Source of the DNA: Anomaloglossus baeobatrachus
Lineage: Eukaryota > Chordata > Amphibia > Anura > Aromobatidae
Direction: 5' to 3'
Assembly (NCBI RefSeq): GCF_048569485.1
Contig: NC_134356.1
Location: forward strand, 467,437,820 to 467,501,819
DNA: 64,000 nucleotides
Under the pieces are notes generated by a model. It ran no database searches and was not told the origin of the DNA. It saw nothing but the letters and a program-made list of their open reading frames with translations. Below are positions 1 through 12,300 of this stretch, in pieces. The first letter of the stretch is position 1. Each line of letters starts with the position of its first letter. The translations under genes and the position numbers were made by a program.

Positions 1-794
1 AATCGTCCATGGGGGCGGGCTCTCTGGTGACCGTTGCTGTTCCTCCAGCACATTGACGCCGTCCCCCCACGCTCCATTTCATCCATCAGGACGCCGCCCA
101 CTACGCCCGAGGTGCCGCCCACGCCAGGATCGCTGGTGACGTGTGTCACAAGCACGAGATTATGGGCAGCGCTGTGATTGCATCGCAAGTGCCCGCCCAT
201 AATCTCGTGGACGCGCTTTTCCCCACTGCCTCCAGCGTTCTGCGCAAGCACTCGCCGGCCAAATGAGCCGACGTCACCTCCTTCCCATCTTACCCTGCAG
301 CAGGGCAAGATGGGAAAGAGGTGACGTCGGGTCATCTGGCCAGCAAGCGCTTGCGCAGAACACTGGAGCAAGAGGGGAAAGTGCGGTCACGAGGTTATGG
401 GCGGCACTTGCTGATGTCACTCACAGCGCCGCCCATAACCTCGTGCCTGCGCAAAACGTCACCAGCGGTCACACGTGCACATAGTGCACTGTCCTGCTAC
501 AGTCGCACAGCGCATGCGCGGGACCACGGGCACCCAGGGGCAGCGTCCTGAGATATGAAATTCAGCGTTGGGGGGCGGCGTAAATCTGCTGGAGGAACAG
601 CAACGGTCAGCAGAGAGCCCGCCCCCATGGACGATTTACAAAATTTACATAGCAAAAGGTACAAGTTTATAAAGTATTTAATTTGGTTTAAAAGGGGCCA
701 CAAAAAGTACAGGAACCTTGCTAGAATGCAGCCCAGGAGCTGCAGAGGGGGAGACTTTTAGGTTTAAAGCAAAATTTCTGATGACAGGTTCCTT
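1..794. mobile_element. TTAA foldback element, left end outside window
   Basis: Positions 1-50 are nearly the exact reverse complement of about 589-638, and further pairs (for example 257-295 with 300-341) give one long imperfect palindrome centred near 300. The right end reads GACAGGTTCCTTTTAA and abuts TTAA at 795-798. This matches the termini of other TTAA-flanked elements in the window (7471-7817, 28413-28731). No transposase is present, so it is a non-autonomous foldback element, piggyBac-like by its TTAA target. Confidence 0.7.
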
Positions 795-864
795 TTAACA
801 ACATGTTTCTCCATCTGCTTCGTGGAATAGATTGGTTTACTGTGGGGTCATATAACATACTTAA

Positions 865-1729
865 GGCCCCGTCACACTAAGCAACATCGCTAGCAATATC
901 GCTGCTAACGAACAACTTTTGTGACGTTGCTAGAGATGTTGCTGTGTGTGACATCCAGCAACAACCTGGCCCCTGCTGTGAGGTCGTTGGTTGTTGCTGA
1001 ATGTCCTGGGCCATTTTTTAGTTGTTGCTGTCCCGCTGTGCAGCACAGATCGCTGTGTGTGACAGCGAGACAGCAACAACTAAATGTGCAGGCAGCAGGA
1101 GCCGGCTTCTGCGGAGGCTGGTAACCACAGTAAACATCGGGTAACCAAGAAGCCCTGTCCTTGGTTACCCGATATTTACCTTTGTTACCAGCCTCCGCCG
1201 CTCTCACTGTCAGTGCCGGCTCCTGCTCTGTGCACATGTAGCTGCAGGACACATCGGGTTAATTAACCCGATGTGTGCTGTAGCTAGGAGAGCAGGGAGC
1301 CAGCGCTAAGCAGTGTGCGCTGCTCCCTGCTCTGTGCACATGTAGCTGCAGCACACATCGGGTAATTAACCCGATGTGTGCTGTAACTAGGAGAGCAGGG
1401 AGCCAGCGCTCAGTGTGCGCTGCTCCCTGTTCTCTGCACGTGTAGCTCCGTGCGCTGGTAACCAAGGTAAATATCGGGTTGGTTACCCGATATTTACCTT
1501 AGTTACCAAGCGCAGCATCTTCCACGCGGCGCTGGGGGCTGGTCACTGGTTGCTGGTGAGCTCACCAGCAACTCGTGTAGCCACGCTCCAGCGATCCCTG
1601 CCAGGTCAGGTTGCTGGTGGGATCGCTGGAGCGTCGCAGTGTGACATCTCACCAGCAACCTCCTAGCAACTTACCAGCGATCCCTATCGTTGTTGGGATC
1701 GCTGGTAAGTTGCTTAGTGTGACTGGACC
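865..1729. mobile_element. Non-autonomous TTAA-type DNA transposon
   Basis: The left end GGCCCCGTCACACTAAGCAA follows TTAA (861-864). The right end GTTGCTTAGTGTGACTGGACC is its inverted partner; the right target copy has drifted to TTTA. The interior is a chain of inverted and direct repeats around GGTAAATATCGGGT and ATCGGGTTAATTAACCCGAT, with a duplicated block of about 110 bp at about 1210-1430. No coding capacity is seen. A relative with both TTAA copies lies at 33751-34300. Confidence 0.65.
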
Positions 1730-1732
1730 TTT

Positions 1733-2765
1733 ATTCTTCTATGTGCCTTTGCTTCTGTTGTTATTTGCTTGTTCTTTTAATACTATCGAGCTTAATTACA
1801 GATGATTATTTTAGAAATGTGCTCATGGTATTTAGGATTCATGTTTGTCTTTCCAGCAGTCATCCCTTGATTTAGGCTATTCACTCTAGTGATATATTTA
1901 ATCATGTATGCAAAGCCGCTATTTGCTTGAATAGGTATTTTCACAGCTGAATACATTTCTTAAAAAAATGAATATCCAAACATAGTTAAGCAATTCCCAT
2001 TGCAACACAATAAAATCAGATTAGGTTACACCTAAAAAGAAAACATCAAAATATTAGCCTGTTTATTGACCTGTCTATACTTCTGACAGGTTACAGAACT
2101 GCCCTGCTTACCCTCCAGGTTGCTGTCAATCTGATAATATATTCTCTCACTGTTATATGTTATTTATCTTTTTTTGGTAACATCCCAAAACCACAAATGG
2201 GTGTGTTATGAGTTGTAATGATATTAATTTGCATACACATTGTAACATTATGAAGTTTATAATCAATAAATTGGGAACATAGTGACATGAAGCGTGTGAT
2301 CAGCTTGGCGCCTTGCATTTTCTCATGTCCTAATTCTTTATTTTTGCACTAAATTACCATAGCTAACATAAAACAATTTTTTTTTTCCCACACCTATATA
2401 CTATCCTATCTTTTAAAAAAAGAAAATATGGTGACCTATTTTTGCTGACCTTACACAATTCAAAATATGAAGTTAAAATTGATGCATCAGGTCAGATTTT
2501 TTTACAAATACAAAATGTTTTTTTTCACATTATTAAGTTTACCATAAAGAATTAGTAAGAGTTCTGAAGAACAGAATAGCACATTTTGTCATAGAAAAAG
2601 ATTAGTCTATTTATTAACAAAAGATCCCTAGATATGAAGATTCCTTATTGTTAGGTACAAATTTTCTTATTGGACCTTCCTTCTTTGTGGGTACTACTAT
2701 GTTTTACCATAATGTTACCAGCAAGTTGTGCTGTGATACATATCTTAACGCCTTTTGCATCTGAT
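1733..2765. other. AT-rich stretch, nothing recognised
   Basis: About 1 kb of AT-rich DNA. I see no open frame of note, terminal repeat, tandem array or match to other parts of the window. Confidence 0.5.
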
Positions 2766-3290
2766 CTCTCTCCCAATGCCGATTTGTAATATTCTCAGGG
2801 TGTTTCGCCGAAATAAGACCTTCCCAGCAATTAAGCAATAGCAGGAATTTTCGGTCTTTCTGGAGTATGCTTAAACTGTAAGTCCTACTCCAAAAATAAG
2901 CCCTAGTTGCAGTTCAATAATGAACTGACCAGGCAGCTAAAAAAGTTAAAGAACACAGCAGGACACTTCTTCAAAAAGACAGTCCCAAAAGAAAAACAAG
3001 TCAGCCCCAAAAGAAAAGAAGATAGCCCCCCCAAAAAAATTGCACTCACTAGACCCCAAAAAACTACAGCTGTCAAGTGCCGACGGTGGATGGGCTCTCA
3101 CACAGTGACCTGCATTGCTGTCAGGTCCCTTGCCATTTCACGAGTATCTAACTATTCGCACTCACTATACTCATAACAAGTACTGTCTAATACTCGTGTA
3201 TTCGTGCTGAATAGCTTGTGCAATGCAAGTCAATGATGAAAACTCGCAATGTAACGAGTAACCAACACGCTCAACTCTAGTTACCTCTAA
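2766..3290 (+). repeat. AAATAAGCCC-type dispersed repeat, degraded copy
   Basis: It contains AAAATAAGCCCTAGTTGCAG, then CAATAATGAACTG and CAGCTAAAAAAGTTAAAGAA. The same ordered blocks recur at 49060-49170 and 60372-60550. The last 150 bp (from about 3130) resemble the start of another dispersed sequence seen again near 38590-38680 (a GAGTA / CAATGCAAGTCAAT pattern). It is a fragment with no coding capacity. Confidence 0.55.
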
Positions 3291-3440
3291 GGAAACATAC
3301 AGTTGCAACCAGACGTTTACATACATTATCTAAAAGGACACATTTGTGTGTTTTTCTCACTATCTGACATGAAATCAGAATAAAGCTTTCCCATTTAAGT
3401 CAGTTAGGATTACCAAAATGAATTATATACAGTATATAAA

Positions 3441-4613
3441 CTAGCTGTAGTACCCGGGCGTTGCCCGGGATAGTAACTGTCACTGTCTCTCTCCCAGTCT
3501 CTGTCTGTCTGTCTCTTTACTTGTCTGGCTGTGTCTATGTCTATGGTTCTGTCTGTCTGTTTCTATCTCTGTATCAGTCTGTCTATCTCTGTGTCTGTCT
3601 CTCTCTTTCCCAGTCTGTCTCTTGCCCTGTCTGTCTCTTTCCCCATCTGTCTCTATCTCTGTTTCTTTGCCCATCTGTCTCTTTCCAGGTCTGTCTCTTT
3701 CCCCATCAGTCACTCCGTTTCTTTTCCTGTCTCTTTTCCTGTCTTTGTCCATCTCTATGTATGTGTCTTTTGCGGTCTGTCTCTTTTACTGTCATCCTGT
3801 CTCTATCCAGGTTAGTCTCTTTCCCCATCTGTCTTCTTTGTCTCTCTGTCTCTTTCCCGGTTTGCTTGTCTCTGTCCCTGTCTGCCTGTCTCTGTCTGTC
3901 TCTTTCCCTGCCTGTCTATTTCTCCATCTGTCTGTCTCTTTCCCCATCTGTCTCTTTCCCCATCTGTCTGTCTGTCTCTTTCCCCGACTGTCTCTTTCCT
4001 CGTCTGTCTCTATCTGTTTCTTTCTCCATCTGTCTCTTTCCAGGTCTGTCTCTTTCCCTGTCTGTCTCCCCGTCTTTTCCTGTCGTCCTGTCTCTGTCTG
4101 TCTCTTTTCTTGTCTGTCTCTATCCAGGTCTGTCACTTTTCCCATTTGTCTGTCTGTCTCTTTCCCTGTCTGCTTGTCTCTATCCCTGTCTGCCTGTCTC
4201 TTTATTCATCTCTTTCCCCGTCTGTCTCTTTCTGTCTCTTTCCCCATCTGTCTCTTTTCCTGTCTCTCTCTGTCTGTCTCTCTCTCTCTATCCGTCTCCC
4301 CACCAATATCATATTACCTCACACATAAGCTTCCTATATTGTGACTGTCTTTTGTTCCTATAGCAACCAATCACAGCTGCTATTAAAACCAGTAGTTCCA
4401 GGCTCCATTTACTTTAATGTAAGCAGGTTTTTTGGAGAGTAACTGTAAAGCACGGGGTTAACGTTTCCCGTCAAAACATAGTCTACGGCGTTCAATGAGT
4501 CACATGGAGTGTCTGTGCAAAATTTCGTGATTGTAAATGCGACGGTGCGGATTCCTTTAGCGGACATACACGCACATACATACACACACACACACTCAGC
4601 TTTATATATTAGA
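3441..4613 (+). repeat. TC-rich hairpin repeat, copy 1 of 3
   Basis: It begins CTAGCTGTAGTACCCGGGCG, which contains the perfect 7-bp hairpin CCCGGGC-GTT-GCCCGGG. About 820 bp of polypyrimidine DNA built from TGTCTCTTTCCC-like words follows. The copy ends in a conserved 300-bp tail (from CACCAATATCATATTACC through GCGACGGTGCGGATTCC to TTTATATATTAGA). Long frames across it are products of the simple sequence and are not genes. I cannot assign a named family. Confidence 0.75.
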
Positions 4614-5280
4614 CTAGCTGTAATACCCGGGCGTAGCCTGGGATAGTAACTGTCTCTCTCCCAGTCTCTGTCTGTCTCTTTCCCTGTCTGTCTTTGTGTG
4701 CTTATCTCTCTATGTCTGTCTCTCTCCCCGGTCTGTCTCTCTCCCCATCTGTCTCCATCTGCCTCTTTCCCTGTCTGTCTCTTTCCCTGTCTGTCTCTCT
4801 GTCTCTTTTGCCATCTGTCTCTTTCCCAGTCTGTCTCTTTCCCCGTCTCTCTCTTTGCCCAGTCTCTTTCTTTGTCTGTCTCTCTTTTCCCGGCTGTCTC
4901 TTTCCAGGGCTGTCTTTCCCCGTTTGTCTCTTTGCCCGTCTGTCTTTGTCTGTGTCTCTGTCTGTCTCGGTCTCTCTCTGTCCGTCTCCCCACCGACATC
5001 ATATTACCTCACACATAAGCTTCTTATACTAACAGTTTATTTTGTTCCTATAGCAACCACTGAGAGTTGCTACCACTGTAGCTCCCACCTTCATTCAGTT
5101 TAATGGAGGCAGGATTTTGGAGAGTAACTGGAAAGCGCGGGGTTAAATTTTCCCGTCAAAACATAGTCTATGATGTTCCCTGGGTCACATGGGGCGTCTG
5201 TGCAAAATTTCGGGATTGTAAATGCGACGGTGCAAATTCCTTTAGCGGACATACACACATACACTCAGCTTTATATTAGA
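4614..5280 (+). repeat. TC-rich hairpin repeat, copy 2 of 3
   Basis: Starts directly after the TATTAGA end of copy 1 with CTAGCTGTAATACCCGGGCG. It has the same hairpin head, a shorter TC-rich body of about 340 bp, and the same conserved tail ending TTTATATTAGA. The head-to-tail junction without spacer points to tandem duplication or repeated insertion at the same end sequence. Confidence 0.75.
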
Positions 5281-7241
5281 CTAGCTGTAGTACCCGGGCG
5301 TTGCCCGGGATAGTAACTCTCTTCGAGTTTGTCTGTCTCTATTTGTCTCTGTGTGTATGTCTCTGTCTGTATCAGTTTATCTGTGTATCTCTCTTTCTCT
5401 GTGTCTGTCTGCCACTCGCTTTCCCTGTCTGTGTCTTTCCCTGCCTCTTTCCCAGTCTGTCTCTTTGTACGGCTGTCTCTTTCCAGGGCTGTTTCTTTCC
5501 AGGTCTGTCTCTTTCCAGTTTTCTCTCTTTGCCCATCTGTTTCTTTCCAAGGCTGTCTTTTTGCCCGGCTGTCTCTGTCTCTATCTCTCTGTCTCTTTCC
5601 CCGTCTGTCTGTGTCTCTGTCTGTCTGTCTTTTTCTGTCTCTCGCTATCCATCTCCCCATTGACATCTTATTACCTCACACATAAGCTTCTTATACTAAG
5701 TTTATTTTGTTCCTATAGCAACCACTGACAGTTGCTAATAACCCCTTAACGACCGCGGGCCGTAAAATTACGTCCTAAATGACATAATCTTACTGCCCGC
5801 GGTCCTCCGGCGGCAGCATGCCGCGATCGGCACACATCTCAGCTGATTTTCACAGCTGAGATGTGTGCCTGCTAGGCACGAGCAGAATCGTTATCTGCTC
5901 GTGCCGATTAACCCCTTATAATGGCGCTGTCAATACATGACAGCGCCATTATAAGCGCAATCGCGGTAAAGTTTTACTTACCGCCGAAACCGGAAGTCAC
6001 GTGACGCGATCACGTGACTCCCGATAGTTGCCATGGTAGTACAGGGTCATGTGATGACTCCTGTACTACACATGAATTGGTTTCACTTTCGCTGTGCCCG
6101 GAGCACAGCAAAAGAGAAAGACAGCGTATCTGCTGTTTACAGCCTTCCAGCTGTGATCAGCAGATACTGCAGAGCGATCGGAATGCTGATCGCAATAGCC
6201 CCCTAGGGGGACTAGTAAAATAAAAAAAAAAAAGTAAAAAAATAAGTTTTAAAAAATTAAAAAAAAATAAAAAAACCTAAAAGTTCAAATCACCCCCCAT
6301 TCGCCCCATTAAAAATTAAAGGGTTAAAAAAATAAAAAATATACACACATTTGGTATCGCCGCGTTCAGAAACGCCCGATCTATCAAAATATAAAATCAA
6401 TTAATCTGATCAGTAAACGGCGTAGCGGCAAAAAAATTCCAAACGCCAAAACGACGTTTTTTTGTCGCCACAACTTTTGCGCAAAATGCAATAAGAGGCG
6501 ATCAAAACGTAGCATCTGCGCAAAAATGGTACCGTTAAAAACGTCAGCTCGAGACGGAAAAAATAAGCCGTCATTGAGCCTAAGATCCCGAAAAATGAGA
6601 ACGCTACGGGTCACGGAATATGGCGTAAAACGTGCGCCACTTTTTTCGGACAAACTTCCGATTTTTTTTTAACCCCTTATATAAAAGTAAACCTATACAT
6701 GTTTGGTGTCTACGAACTCGCACTGACCTGAGGCATCACACCCACACATCAGTTTTACCATATAGTGAACACAGTGAATAAAATATCTCAAAAACCATAG
6801 TGCTATCGCACTTTTTTTGCAATTTTTCAGCATTTGGAATTTGTTTGCCATTTTCTAGTACATAATATGGTAAAACTGATGGTTTCATTTAAAAGTACAG
6901 CTCGTTCCGCAAAAAATGAGCCCTCACATGACCATATTGACTGAAAAATAAAAAAGTTACGTCTCTCAGAAAAAGAATGGCGAAAAAAAAAAACGGAAAG
7001 CGAAAAATCGGCCGGTCGTGAAAGGGTTAATAGCACGTATCTCCCACCTCCATTCAGATTAATGGAGGCAGGATTTTGGAGACTAACTAAAGCGCAGCGT
7101 TACATTTTCCAGTCCAAACATAGTCTATGATGTTCCCTGAGTCACATGAGGCGTCGGTGCAAAATTTCGTGATTGTTAATGCGACGGTGCGGATTCCTAT
7201 AGCGGACATACACACACACACATAGCTTTATATATATTAGA
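5281..7241 (+). repeat. TC-rich hairpin repeat, copy 3 of 3, interrupted
   Basis: Head at 5281 (CTAGCTGTAGTACCCGGGCG), TC-rich body to about 5660, and conserved tail split by the 1285-bp TTAA element at 5742-7026. The tail resumes at about 7027 (TAGCACGTATCTCCCACCTC) and ends near 7241. Comparison with copy 2 shows where the tail was cut. Confidence 0.75.
5742..7026. mobile_element. Multi-hairpin TTAA element, copy A
   Basis: Ends are CCCCTTAACGACCG and CGGTCGTGAAAGGG, bounded by (T)TAA on the left and TTAA on the right. The first 450 bp hold a run of separate hairpins, including ACATCTCAGCTG with CAGCTGAGATGT, GGCACGAGCAGA with TCTGCTCGTGCC, and GGCGCTGTC with GACAGCGCC. The rest is A/T-rich with short inverted modules. 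Copy B at 49635-50918 differs at roughly a dozen sites by eye, so both moved recently. No transposase is present, so mobility must come from elsewhere. Confidence 0.8.
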
Positions 7242-7470
7242 TTATATATAAAAGTGCCAGAATAATGAGAGAATGTTTTAAGGCATTTTGATTACTTTCT
7301 GCAAAGCCAAAAGTTTACATACACTAAGAGTACTATGCCTTTAAACAATATGGGACAGCCCATATGAGGTCATGTCTTTGAAAGTTTCTGATAGGTTTAT
7401 TTGCAACATGTGAGTTAGAGAATTGCGTATGAGCACTACGTACAGAACTACACAAACTTACATGTCTTAA

Positions 7471-7817
7471 AGGGAATCTGTAACAAGGTTTTTGCTACCG
7501 AATCTGAGAGCAGCATAATATAGAGACAGAGACCCTGATTCCAGCGATGTGTCACTTACTCAGCTGTTTACTGCCATTTTGATAAAATGAATGTTTTTTG
7601 TGCTGCAGATCTAGCAGTTATACAGAGCTCATGAATATGCTGGACTACCTTGCAGCATGCCAAGTAGTCCTCTAATGATCTCCTGTTGATTCAAGATTGA
7701 TTTTATCAAAACTATACTAAGAAGGCCAGAAAGTGACACACCACTGGAATCAGGATTTTTGCCCTTATATTATGCTGCTCTCAGATTAAATTGTAAAAAC
7801 CTGGTGACAGATTCCCT
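7471..7817. mobile_element. TTAA-flanked foldback element
   Basis: Bounded by TTAA at 7467-7470 and 7818-7821. The ends AGGGAATCTGTAACAAGGTT and CCTGGTGACAGATTCCCT are inverted, and inner parts (TATTATGCTGCTCTCAG, CTGATTCCAG) are also inverted. It is non-coding and piggyBac-like by target. Confidence 0.75.
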
Positions 7818-7821
7818 TTAA

Positions 7822-8327
7822 CTGCTTTCAGTTAGGTTATGGCTTGTTGGAAAAATGTTCAGATGGGCACACAAATCATCAAGATCCACCACTGGCACTT
7901 GGTTTGATGCCATACCTGCCTGTGAGAATTCCGGAGCTATTGGTGAATTTCCTCCTAATCCACCAGAGAAGGAAGTGGAGATTACCTATTTTATCTCACT
8001 GCGGTCAGTAACTGACTTCTTAGCCTCTTCTCACTTTAAGGGCCAACTTGAGGATAGCACTTACACTTGTAGCTTCATATTCCCACAGGCATCACACAGT
8101 GCGTTTCTAATGTTCTAAGGTCACAGAGCTGATAGGACCACCTATTTACTTGAAATCTGCCCTATTCTTGAAACTTTTTTTACTAAGAGAAATAAAATGT
8201 CTTACGGTATTTTATAAAGAACATTGCTGTCTTTTGCCAGTCCTAGCTGCAATCGCTATACTCTACTGCCACCTACTGGAAAATCTTAGAAATATCACCA
8301 ATAATCTTTCCTTCTGCAGTAGATCTC
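7822..8327. other. About 500 bp, nothing recognised
   Basis: Moderate-complexity sequence. An 87-codon frame is present but resembles no family I know and has no supporting signals. I find no terminal repeats. Confidence 0.4.
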
Positions 8328-8900
8328 ATTATTATTATTATTTATTTCTAGAGCACCATTGATTCCATGGTGCTGTATATGAGAAGGGGTTATATACAGA
8401 ATACATATATAAGTTACAATAGACAGACTGATACAGAGGGAAGAGGGCCCTGCCCTTGCGGGATTACATTCTATGGGATTTTGGGGAGGAGACAGTAGGT
8501 GGGGTGTAGGTTGGGCGGCAGCTCCGCATGGTGGTGGTGGGGCCGCAGCTCCGCACGGTGGTGGTGGGGCCGCAGCTCCGCACGGTGGTGGTGGGGCCGC
8601 AGCTCCGCACGGTGGTGGTGGGGCGGCAGCTCCGCACGGTGGTGGTGGGGCGGCAGCTCCGCACGGTGGTGGTGGGGGCCGCAGCTCCGCACGGTGGTGG
8701 TGGGGGCCGCAGCTCCGCACGGTGGTGGTGGTGAAGCAGTGAGGTCATTGAAGGTTATAGGCATTTCTGAACAGATGAGTTTTCAGGTTCCGTTTGAAAC
8801 TTGCGAGTGTAGTAGATAGTCTGACATGTTGATCTAGCTTACCCCTGCCTCCACCTGATACCAGATTACTCAGGAGCCTAGCTCTAATTTTTCGAAGCCC
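8328..8900 (-). repeat. (ATT)n-tailed retroposon with internal minisatellite
   Basis: Starts with ATTATTATTATTTATTTCTAG and contains GAGGGCCCTGCCC and CATTCTATGGGA. These are the same ordered landmarks as the reverse complement of 46720-47155, so the A-rich tail is at the low-coordinate end and the element runs on the minus strand. Positions 8517-8732 are about nine 23-24 bp units of GGCCGCAGCTCCGCACGGTG type. Long proline- or histidine-rich frames across the array are artefacts of the tandem repeat. Confidence 0.6.
8517..8732. repeat. Minisatellite, 23-24 bp unit
   Basis: About nine tandem copies of GCAGCTCCGCACGGTGGTGG plus 3-5 bp, differing mainly in the number of G residues. Confidence 0.85.
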
Positions 8901-9111
8901 CACTTGAAGGTGGATTACCCTCCCCTTTTCATAATTTGAAAATATAATAAACTAACACCCGTGACACCCTCTGAAGCTCATACGTTTCTGGAAATTGCCG
9001 TACTGTTCACATACAGCTCATAGGCATTCCATTTCACATATGGATACATACAACTCTAAAAATTAAACAGATATTAGATTCGGGAGATGCAGGTTTCTAA
9101 GTAGTTATATA

Positions 9112-9117
9112 TTTATT
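9112..9117 (-). terminator. MCEE: MCEE polyadenylation signal
   Basis: AATAAA on the minus strand, about 130 nt past the MCEE stop codon (9245-9247). It is the first such hexamer downstream. Cleavage would be expected some 15-25 nt further on, near 9090. The 3-prime UTR would be short and free of recognised transposons. Confidence 0.6.
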
Positions 9118-9244
9118 TCCCTTGTAAGATTCTAACTAAAGTGCGATATAGAAAAGTAATAGTAATGATGGCGAAATGTGACTTGATTTCTTGGACAGCA
9201 ATTATCTTTACATGTTCTCAGTTCTATATATTTTGGCATTTCCA

Positions 9245-9397
9245 TCAGGCTTCTTCCAGCTCCACCAGGACTCCATCACAGTCTTTTGGGTGCAAGAATA
9301 CAACTGGTTTTCCATGTGCACCAGTTTTTGGCTCTTCACTTAATAACCTGATATTTTTCTGTTTCAGATCCGACATTGCCTTTTTAATGTCATCAAC
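9245..9397 (-). CDS. MCEE: MCEE coding exon 3 with stop
   Basis: The acceptor is TTTTTGTTCCTAG. It encodes residues 124-173, from VDDIKKAMSDL through GAHGKPVVFLHPKDCDG to VLVELEEA, then TGA at 9245-9247. It contains the metal ligand Glu169. It lies 18.6 kb from exon 2. Confidence 0.95.
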   Translation of the reverse strand, partial: VDDIKKAMSDLKQKNIRLLSEEPKTGAHGKPVVFLHPKDCDGVLVELEEA

Positions 9398-12300
9398 CTA
9401 GGAACAAAAACAAAAGATAGCATATTTGTATAGACGTGTATCTTATTATTTAAGCAAAAAAGGATGAGAAAAAGGAACAAATAGATATACTTTACATCAA
9501 AGAGCATACATACCCCTTTCCCCTGACCTATTCTACCTTTGGAGAAGAGGGCATAGAAAAGAAAAGAGAAAAGGAAACCATGCTATTTAGCTGCCTTAAT
9601 ATCCTAACGGCCAATGATGTACCGTATTTTTCGGACCATAAGACGCACTTTTTTCCCCCAAATGTTGGGGGAAAGTTGGGGGTGCGTCTTATGGTCTGAC
9701 TATAGGGCTGCGGCTGGGAATGAGGGTGCTGCAGGTCATTGGGGGCACGAGCAGGCAGCAGCAGCGCCTGCCGTGACCACGTGGGCCCGCTCATTACATA
9801 TGCACGCCCATCCTCCCGCCCATCTCTCAGCGCTGAAGCCGGCACTGACAGGTGGGCAGAAGGATGAGCGGGGACGCGCGCATAGTAAAGAGCCGGCCGC
9901 ATGATCACCCCTGGCAATTACAGCCTGGAGTGATCATGTGCGGCTGTATTCACTGCCCCCCGCGCGTCATTACCAGCGCGGGGTGCAGTGAATCAGTACA
10001 CTCACCCGTCCCCGTGTGTGGAGCCGCCCCCCTGCTGCACGCGATGTCTTCCTGTCTGTGCCGGTCAGCTGATCTGTGCTGAGCCGGTCAGCTGATCGGC
10101 ACAGACAGGAAGACATCGCGATGCAGCAGGGGAACGGCTCCACACACACAGATCAGCGTGCCAGAGAGGAAGATATGATCGGTGCTGCAGGGAGTGAGGA
10201 AAAGGTGAGTATAAACGTTTATTTTTTTCTCTGTGCTATAGGATACAGGCCATATACCAGGATGGTATATGAGCAGGATGGGAGTATATGAGCAGGAGGG
10301 ATGGGGGGGTATGTGAACAGGCTGGATGGGGGGGGGTATGTGAACAGGCTGGATGGGGGGGTATGTGAACAGGCTGAATGGGGGGGGGGGGTATGTGAAC
10401 AGGCTGAATGGGGGGGGGGTATGTGAACAGGCTGGATGGGGGGGGGGTATGTGAACAGGCTGGATGGGGGGGGGGGGTATGTGAACAGGCTGGATGGGGG
10501 GGGGGGGTATGTGAACAGGCTGGATGGGGGGGGGGGGGTATGTGAACAGGCTGGATGGGAGGGGGGGGGGTATGTGAACAGGCTGGATGGGAGGGGGGGG
10601 TATGTGAACAGGCTGGATGAGAGGGGGGGTATGTGAACAGGCTGGATGGGGGGGGGTATGTGAACAGGCTGGATGGGAGGGGGGGGTATGTGAACAGGCT
10701 GGATGGGAGGGGGGGGTATGTGAACAGGCTGGATGGGGGGGGGGTATGTGAACAGGCTGGATGGGAGGGGGGGGTATGTGAACAGGCTGGATGGGGGGGG
10801 GGGTATGTGAACAGGCTGGATGGGGGGGGTATGTGCACAGGCTGGATGGGGGGGGGTATGTGAACAGGCTGGATGGGGGGGGGGTATGTGAACAGGCTGG
10901 ATGGGGGGGTATGTGAACAGGCTGGATGAGGGGGTATGTGAACAGGCTGGATGGGGGGGGGGTATGTGAACAGGCTGGATGGGGGGGGGGTATGTGAACA
11001 GGCTGGATGGGGGGGGGTATGTGAACAGGCTGGATGGGGGGGGGGTATGTGAACAGGCTGGATGGGGGGGTATGTGAACAGGCTGGATGGGGGGGGGTAT
11101 GTGAACAGGCTGGATGGGGGGGGGGTATGTGAACAGGCTGGATGGGGGGGTATGTGAACAGGCTGGATGGGGGGGGTATGTGAACAGGCTGGATGGGGGG
11201 GTATGTGAACAGGCTGGATGGGGGGGGTATGTGAACAGGCTGGATGGGGGGTATGTGAACAGGCTGGATGGGGGGGGGGTATGTGAACAGGCTGGATGGG
11301 GGGGGTATGTGAACAGGCTGGATGGGGGGGTATGTGAACAGGCTGGATGGGGGGGGGTATGTGAACAGGCTGGATGGGGGGGTATGTGAACAGGCTGGAT
11401 GGGGGGGGGTATGTGAACAGGCTGGATGGGGGGGGGTATGTGAACAGGCTGGATGGGGGGGGTATGTGAACAGGCTGGATGGGGGGGGGTATGTGAACAG
11501 GCTGGATGGGGGGGGGTATGTGAACAGGCTGGATGGGGGGGGGTATGTGAACAGGCTGGATGGGGGGGGTATGTGAACAGGCTGGATGGGGGGGGTATGT
11601 GAACAGGCTGGATGGGGGGGTATGTGAACAGGCTGGATGGGGGGGTATGTGAACAGGCTGGATGGGGGGGTATGTGAACAGGCTGGATGGGGGGGTATGT
11701 GAACAGGCTGGATGGGGGGGGGTATGTGAACAGGCTGGATGGGGGGGGGTATGTGAACAGGCTGGATGGGGGGGGTATGTGAACAGGCTGGATGGGGGGG
11801 TATGTGAACAGGCTGGATGGGGGGGTATGTGAACAGGCTGGATGGGGGGGGTATGTGAACAGGCTGGATGGGGGGGTATGTGAACAGGCTGGATGGGGGG
11901 GTATGTGAACAGGCTGGATGGGGGGGGGTATGTGAACAGGCTGGATGGGGGGGGGTATGTGAACAGGCTGGATGGGGGGGGGTATGTGAACAGGCTGGAT
12001 GGGGGGGGGTATGTGAACAGGCTGGATGGGGGGGGGTATGTGAACAGGCTGGATGGGGGGGTATGTGAACAGGCTGGATGGGGGGGGTATGTGAACAGGC
12101 TGGATGGGGGGGTATGTGAACAGGCTGGATGGGGGGGTATGTGAACAGGCTGGATGGGGAGGGTATGTGAACAGGCTGGATGGGGGGGGTATGTGAACAG
12201 GCTGGATGGGGGAGGTATGTGAACAGGCTGGATGGGGGGGGTATGTGAACAGGCTGGATGGGGGGGGGTATGTGAACAGGCTGGATGGGGGGGGGTATGT

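Noticed and set aside
3461-4363. 300-codon open frame and several overlapping frames
   Set aside because: They arise because the polypyrimidine repeat lacks stop codons in several frames. Composition is almost only Ser, Leu, Cys, Pro, Val and Phe, and similar frames recur in the sister copies.
8295-8819. Histidine- and alanine-rich frames on both strands
   Set aside because: Translation of a 23-24 bp tandem repeat in every frame.
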